Below, piece after piece: positions 58,663 through 64,000 of a stretch of DNA of 64,000 nt. The number at the start of each line of letters is the position of its first letter. Position 1 is the stretch's first letter. The DNA lies in assembly GCA_022393335.1 (NCBI GenBank), contig JAJEKB010020966.1, positions 648,608 to 712,607 of the forward strand. Reading direction: 5' to 3'. The notes under the pieces were generated by a model. It did not search any database. It was not told the DNA's origin and saw only the letters and a list, made by a program, of their open reading frames with translations. Source of the DNA: Macrotrachela quadricornifera (taxonomy: Eukaryota > Rotifera > Eurotatoria > Philodinida > Philodinidae). The position numbers and the translations under genes are program-made.

Positions 58663-61600
58663 ATGAAATTTGGTCTACATTTATCATCTCATCTCACACC
58701 TGAATGGAATAGTCAATATATTCAATATGAATATATGAAAGAATTTCTCGATAAATCAGTTGCTGGAGCACCAATATCAGTTAATGATAGTGACAATTCA
58801 ATTCGTCAACAATATTTTATTCAAGTTGATGAAGAATTTTTTCAAGTATGAATTATATGAATATTTAACTTAATTTTATTTGATTTACTTATCTTTATTT
58901 AGTATTGTGATAAAGAATTAACAAAGATCAATACATTTTATGCTGAGAAATTGGCTGAGTAAGTATTAGAACTAAAATAATGATTGAAATGATAAATGTA
59001 TGACGATATATTGGTGTTTTTTAGAGCATTACGACATTTTTCAACTCTTAATGATGAAATTCACTATAGAAAATTAATCTATGGAGAAATTTCATCTCAT
59101 CCTAAGATGTCTATCTCTATTATTCAAAATACGAATAGAGTGAGTCATGGTAATGGTGATACAAACTTGATGATACGTCGAAATCAACGGCCTAATTTAA
59201 TAACACCATTGAATCGCATTCTATCCGATCATTTTATGAAAAATGATGGTAAACCAGGAAAACGAATTCTTCATAAAAATACAAACAATTTGAAATTGGC
59301 ATTTAGTGAATATTATTTAATGTTGATTCTATTACAAAAATATCAATTATTAAACTTTACTGGATTTACTAAAATATTAAAAAAACATGATAAACTATTT
59401 GAAACAACACGTGGTGACGAATGGCGGTAAGTAAATATTTCATTATGACATGGATCTACTTGAATTTAAAGAATTCAATTTAGAAATATAAATCAATCAT
59501 TTTTATTTTCTGTTAAGATAGATCATTAAGATTTTATCTGATACTGTTTTGATTTATTTATAAATTTCTTATAGAAAATTACATATTGATACGGCAACGT
59601 TTTATACATCAAGAGCAGTAACGGAACTCATTCAAGATGTTGAAAGAATCTATACAGATGAATTAGAATCAGGTGATCGATCAAGAGCAATGAAACGTCT
59701 TCGAGTTCCACCACTTGAACAACGGCAATCGTCAACGGTTACATTTCGTCTTGGAATATTCATTGGTAAGCGGTTTTTACATAGATAAGGATGTGTACTA
59801 GAAGTTTTGCGACATTTAGTACTTTTCATATATCTCAACAGAGTTCAATCATAGAATCTTGATTCTTTTTTAAAAGATGCACCGTGAAAAGCTCTGCAAA
59901 AGCTGTCAGAAAATATCGTTATTAAGTTGTTCTGATCATATCTCCTATATTCATTATGAGCAGGACACATGATGGTATGTAAAACAGGATGAAAGATTGT
60001 GATGAAATACAATGAAAATTAATGTCGTATTGTACCCTTGTACTGACTTACCCATCTCTAACAAAATCTGTATGAGTAAGTTGTTGTTGCGAAACAAAAC
60101 TGACTTTGAAATACTTACTGTCATGGAACATAGATCCATCATCTGATCTATTCACTTTGAATGTAGGAAACATTATTAGAACAACTCAATGCGGATTTCT
60201 GCTTACAGCTTTTTTTAAAGTTTTTCACGATGCATCTTTTAAAAAGAAATCAAGATTATATGATTGATCTTTGCTGAGATATTTGAAAAATACTATACGT
60301 CGCAAAACTTCTGATACACCTGATATATATATATAAATGATTAATATTTAACTTATATTTGATGAATTTAATTTTTTCTAGGAATAACCTGTGTTTTAAT
60401 ACCGGTATTGATTGCATTGATTGTTTTTCTTAATAAAAGTCAATCAGGAAATCAACTTGCTTGGCGTGAAGCTCTTCATCTTTATCGTTCCTCATTTTTA
60501 ATAATAGTTCAATTAATACTTTCTGGTATAAATGTTTATGGTTGGTCATCATCAGGTGTTAATCATATTCTTATATTTGAAATTGATCCACGTAATCATT
60601 TAACATATCAACAATTACTTGAAATAGGAACATGTCTATGTGTTTTCTGGTGTCTTAGTTTTATTACATTCATTCTAACATCCTATGTAGATTTTTATCC
60701 ATTTTTACAACCACTTATTTTTCTTATACTTATTATTTTATTTATTATTAATCCAACACCATTATTTTATCGTTCATCTCGTTATTGGCTTATAAAAACA
60801 TTAGGATTAGTATTTACACCAGCTTTTCATGGTATTCGTTTTGCAGATAATTGGCTTTGTAATCAATTAACATCTCTTGAATTAGTATTTTTCGATCTTG
60901 AATATTTCTTTTGTTTTTATTTTTCTAATATTCAATGGTGGTCAACAAATTTAACAAGTGTATCATCATCAAATGGTATATTTTGTACAGGATGGACAAG
61001 ATTTCTTCTACAAGCATTTTTATTAGCGATTCCATCTTCACTTCGTTTTACACAATGTGTACGACGATATTATGATACAAAACTTAAATATCCACATCTT
61101 ATTAATGCTGGAAAATATGGTGTGAGTATTTGTGTTGCAATTACTAATTCACTTCGACGTGGAAGTACATCATTGAATAAAAATTATTCAGATAATCCAA
61201 TAAATAATCCATTTCTTTATATATGGGCTATTAGTGCATTTATCAATTCAACTTATAAACTTATATGGGATGTCAAAATGGATTGGGGTTTATTTCATAA
61301 AAATGCAGGTGAAAATAGATTTTTACGTGATCATATTATATATTCATCTAAGAATTATTATTATTATGCTATTATTCAAAATATTGTCTTACGATATCTT
61401 TGGATGATAAATATTTTTGTACAATTTCATTCAGGAACAGCTGAATACAGTGATGTTATTGGTTTTTCTTTTGGTTTAGTTGAATTAATTCGTCGATTTA
61501 CATGGAATTTTTTTCGTGTAGAAAATGAACATTTAAATAATTGTGGAAAATATCGTGCAATTCGTGATATATCGGTTAAACCTATTACAGTTGGTATTGA

Positions 61601-61880
61601 TATTACATTAATCGATCCGAAATTGAATAAAGAATCACAGCTTCGAAATCGACGTAAAGCAATACCATGCCATATGACTATTAATGAAAACAATATGGCA
61701 ACAACAACAGATGAATTGGAAAATAATACAGCTGAGTTTATCAAAACTCAAATGTCAACATGTGATACTACACCAGTATTGGAAATGAATGAAATCGCTA
61801 CAACATTGAAAAATATTGCAGCGAAGAGATCTAATTCATTCTTACCTTTAGATAATAATGAAGAATCATCATATATATAG
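58663..61880 (+). CDS. XPR1: XPR1-type phosphate exporter (SPX-EXS protein)
   Basis: Five exons, 58663-58845, 58903-58958, 59025-59426, 59575-59765 and 60382-61880, sum to 2331 nt (776 aa plus stop) with unbroken frame. XPR1 exports inorganic phosphate across the plasma membrane and senses inositol pyrophosphates through its SPX domain. The N-terminus ([20 protein letters not shown]) is a typical SPX start; the rest of SPX runs to about residue 205 across exons 2-4. Hydrophobic segments from about residue 275 lead into an EXS domain with [19 protein letters not shown] and [20 protein letters not shown]. The length is slightly above the ~700 aa usual for animals because of a longer Asn/Thr-rich tail. 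Introns 1-3 are short; intron 4 (616 nt) is enlarged by a MITE. It looks intact. Confidence 0.93.
59789..60322. mobile_element. MITE inside intron 4 of the XPR1-like gene
   Basis: The terminal inverted repeats are about 105 bp. Left GAAGTTTTGCGAC, ATATCTCA, AATCTTGATT and TTTTAAAAGATGCA (59801-59887) recur inverted at 60228-60310. The 534-bp element has no transposase. It makes up most of the 616-nt intron, while the other introns of the gene are 57-148 nt. No clear target duplication was identified. Confidence 0.82.
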
Positions 61881-63043
61881 ACAGACAAGATAAGCAGCTG
61901 AGGAGTATTTGAATGTTTCACTCACAGATTGTTATATATATAACATAAATGATTTATTTTAATGTATGATTAATGTTCGATGTACAGTAGCTGGTACCTT
62001 TCTTACATCATTTTTTTGTTATACTCAAAAAAAAATATTGTATCTAGACTTTTTTTTGTTAATTTGTCATATATTTGAAAGTCAGATAATTGTATCATTT
62101 CGTATTTAATTCAAATAATATTCTATAAAAAAAAAGAATTGAAACAAACTTATATTGAACTATTCAAGTTATTTTCTCATCAATAGAGATAAATTGTTTC
62201 ATCTATGCACATAGATAACTTATTCGACACGATGTAAGCCATTGATGGCTCACGGTATATTCTACAGAGAAGAATGAGAAACAAATTGGTTCTTTCCATT
62301 TTCTTTCCAATTTGTTGGAGCTTATGATAAGGAATAAAGGGTATGTGTAATATGTTGATAACTGATCAGATAAATCACTACCGTGTCTTCCTTCATTCTA
62401 ATCTAGATCAACTTGCAACTTCATGATACGCTCATTGTTATTATTGGTTTTTCCAGTATCAACGACAGTTGCTCAACATTATAGTCTGATGTCAAGAAAT
62501 GATCGGAACTTATAATTTCATATGATAGAGGTTTGTATGATAAAACTGTTCAATCACTGGTATCAAAACTTGTCGGATTATATAAAAATACAAGAGTTCC
62601 ATTGATTGGATTTTCTCATGTCGAAGAGCATAGATCAGACAGGAGTTAATCACTGATACATATCGGAAATAATTAGAAAACTATATACACGATTCAGCGA
62701 AATGATATTCGATAGTTGGATTGGAAACTCATTCCTCTACATTTTATTGACCAAAATTGAATTGAATGAATAACATGGTAATATTTGTATCAACGATGAT
62801 ATTAATTTTAAAAAAAAGGTAGTGTTTAAAATTGATGAAACTTTTGTGTACTCATACATGTGAGAATGTGTCATCTCAAATCAAAAGATCTTTATAACCC
62901 CGTAATACAAGCATACAGTGAAAGTATTCCAATAGAAAAAAAGGTAGTCGATTGCACAATTTTGAAATTCGTTCGCTTGTTTTCGATTATCAGCCAAGAT
63001 TTTCTTACATTCCTTGAAAAATCCTCCAATACCATGAAATGTA
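61881..63043. other. Non-coding stretch
   Basis: 3' flank of the XPR1-like gene, then AT-rich sequence. A short frame at 62860-63048 has no recognisable domain. It ends at the TA (63042-63043) flanking the mariner element. Confidence 0.45.
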
Positions 63044-63625
63044 CTTAAGTCTGACCAAAAGTTCCTAGATTGCCATTGGCGATTTCATAAACCAACTACC
63101 ATTGAAGCACCTTTTTTTCATGAATAAATAGTGGAATGTTCTGTGTATAATAGTATACATACTAAATCTATTTTGAATTTAGTCACAATATTTTTTCAAA
63201 TAAACTTTAATTCGAACTAAATCCAAAGACGATTCATGAAGAACTTGCAACAGCTTTGGGACCCAAGGCTACATCACACCAAACAGTTGCAAAGTGGGCA
63301 AAGCGTTTCCATGAAGGAAGAAAGGATCTTATACATGTTGTTGATAATGACGAGACTATAGATCATATTTATCATATACAACACTGTCTCAAGTCTATGG
63401 TCAAAAAATATGGAAGCGAAGAAAGTCAAGTGGTACAAAAGATATAAAACTGCTTCATCATTCAGATGTTATTAATTTATGATTACATCAGACGAAATTT
63501 AACTGATCAATCAAATGAAAAATCATTGGCTCGTGCAGTTTCCAAGGTAATAAAATACAACTCGAATTTTGTCTTTGTCTTTATATTTTTTTATAACAAT
63601 CTGGGAAGTTTTGGTCAGAACTAAG
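63044..63625. mobile_element. Internally deleted mariner element
   Basis: About 30-bp inverted ends: CTTAAGTCTGACCAAAAGTT on the left, and the reverse complement CTTAGTTCTGACCAAAACTT on the right. TA flanks both sides (63042-63043 and 63626-63627), the mariner target duplication. At 582 bp it is less than half the usual ~1.3 kb and keeps only the N-terminal part of the transposase and traces of its end. Confidence 0.85.
63226..63447 (+). pseudogene. Mariner transposase N-terminal remnant
   Basis: The frame KTIHEELATALGPKA...HQTVAKWAKRFHEGRKDL is a mariner-type helix-turn-helix (HTH_48-like) DNA-binding region. The following residues drift and stop at 63445-63447. The DDD catalytic core is missing, consistent with an internal deletion. 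It could at most make a short DNA-binding fragment. Confidence 0.75.
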
Positions 63626-64000
63626 TAATTATGGTTTATGCATTCTATCAAAGTTATCATTCAAAGAGTTTACTTCACTTAGTGAACTAGCGCTTTTTTT
63701 CGGTATCGGATTCGTCAAATGACATGTGAACAATACTGAAATTTCGCACATATTTATATACAAAATCACAGATGGATAAGAATCAAGGTGCAAAATCTGG
63801 AAATTTCCTCCTTTTTCTCGTACATGCTACATATAACATGACAAAGAAGGAAAAATTGACTTGAGCAATTTCTAATTGCTTGCAAAAATTTCCTAAGAAA
63901 ACAGATTCATGCCGAACGTGTTTACAATTAAGGATGCCATTGGTATATTCGTTGTCATAGTAAGTTTACTCTAAGATTTGTATAGTATCACTCGTTCTGA
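63626..64000. other. Non-coding stretch to the window end
   Basis: Nothing recognised beyond the TA target duplication of the mariner element. Confidence 0.4.

Noticed and set aside
61427..61744. Minus-strand frame in the XPR1-like last exon
   Set aside because: Antisense of the conserved EXS domain.
1..64000. CRISPR arrays, bacterial operons, rRNA genes
   Set aside because: None seen; the intron-rich, AT-rich sequence is eukaryotic and the tandem arrays lack the repeat-spacer pattern.

Overview
The window looks like nuclear DNA of a small animal, most likely a bdelloid rotifer. It is very AT-rich, the genes are split by introns of about 50-70 nt with GT..AG ends, and several features fit bdelloids: a Ty3/gypsy LTR element with an extra exonuclease-like ORF3, a WWE plus ADP-ribosyltransferase gene, and a plant/fungal-type kiwellin gene. 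The organism call is an inference; no rRNA or organelle marker is present.

Layout. 1-4.2 kb: repeats, including a cluster of palindromic AACCGCGGTT motifs, TATC microsatellites and small MITE-like elements. 4.2-18.2 kb: two related genes in divergent (head-to-head) orientation, on - and + strands, with about 4.3 kb between their start codons. I could reconstruct both exon by exon (12 exons, 1168 aa; 14 exons, 1078 aa). Each encodes a signal peptide, a C-type-lectin-like region, an EGF-like module and a multi-pass membrane domain resembling the STRA6 retinol-uptake receptor family. 19.3-21.0 kb: a decayed Ginger-type DNA transposon with about 107-bp terminal inverted repeats. 21.8-22.7 kb: a two-exon secreted kiwellin-like gene (-). 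24-30 kb: mostly non-coding, with an 80-bp perfect palindrome and small MITEs. 30.1-31.1 kb: WWE-ADP-ribosyltransferase gene. 32-36 kb: hAT MITE with 8-bp target duplication, Tc1-like transposase relic, a minisatellite and a long fold-back element. 37.7-43.0 kb: a diverged satellite array of about 78-bp units. 45.2-54.3 kb: a hAT transposase relic split by an apparently intact, very young 7.9-kb LTR retrotransposon (215-bp LTRs that read identical, CTGTA target duplication, gag, pol, DEDDy-exonuclease-like ORF3). 54.3-55.2 kb: a fold-back element. 58.7-61.9 kb: a complete five-exon XPR1-type phosphate exporter gene, with a MITE in its last intron. 63.0-63.6 kb: an internally deleted mariner element.

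Functionally the host genes look unrelated: membrane receptors, a secreted carbohydrate-associated protein, a protein-modifying enzyme and a phosphate exporter. No operon-like organisation is visible. The most unusual content is the lectin/EGF-STRA6-like gene pair, the kiwellin gene, the young retrotransposon with ORF3, and the density of inverted-repeat elements. All coordinates were read by eye; splice sites were inferred from GT/AG signals, frame continuity and comparison of the two paralogues.
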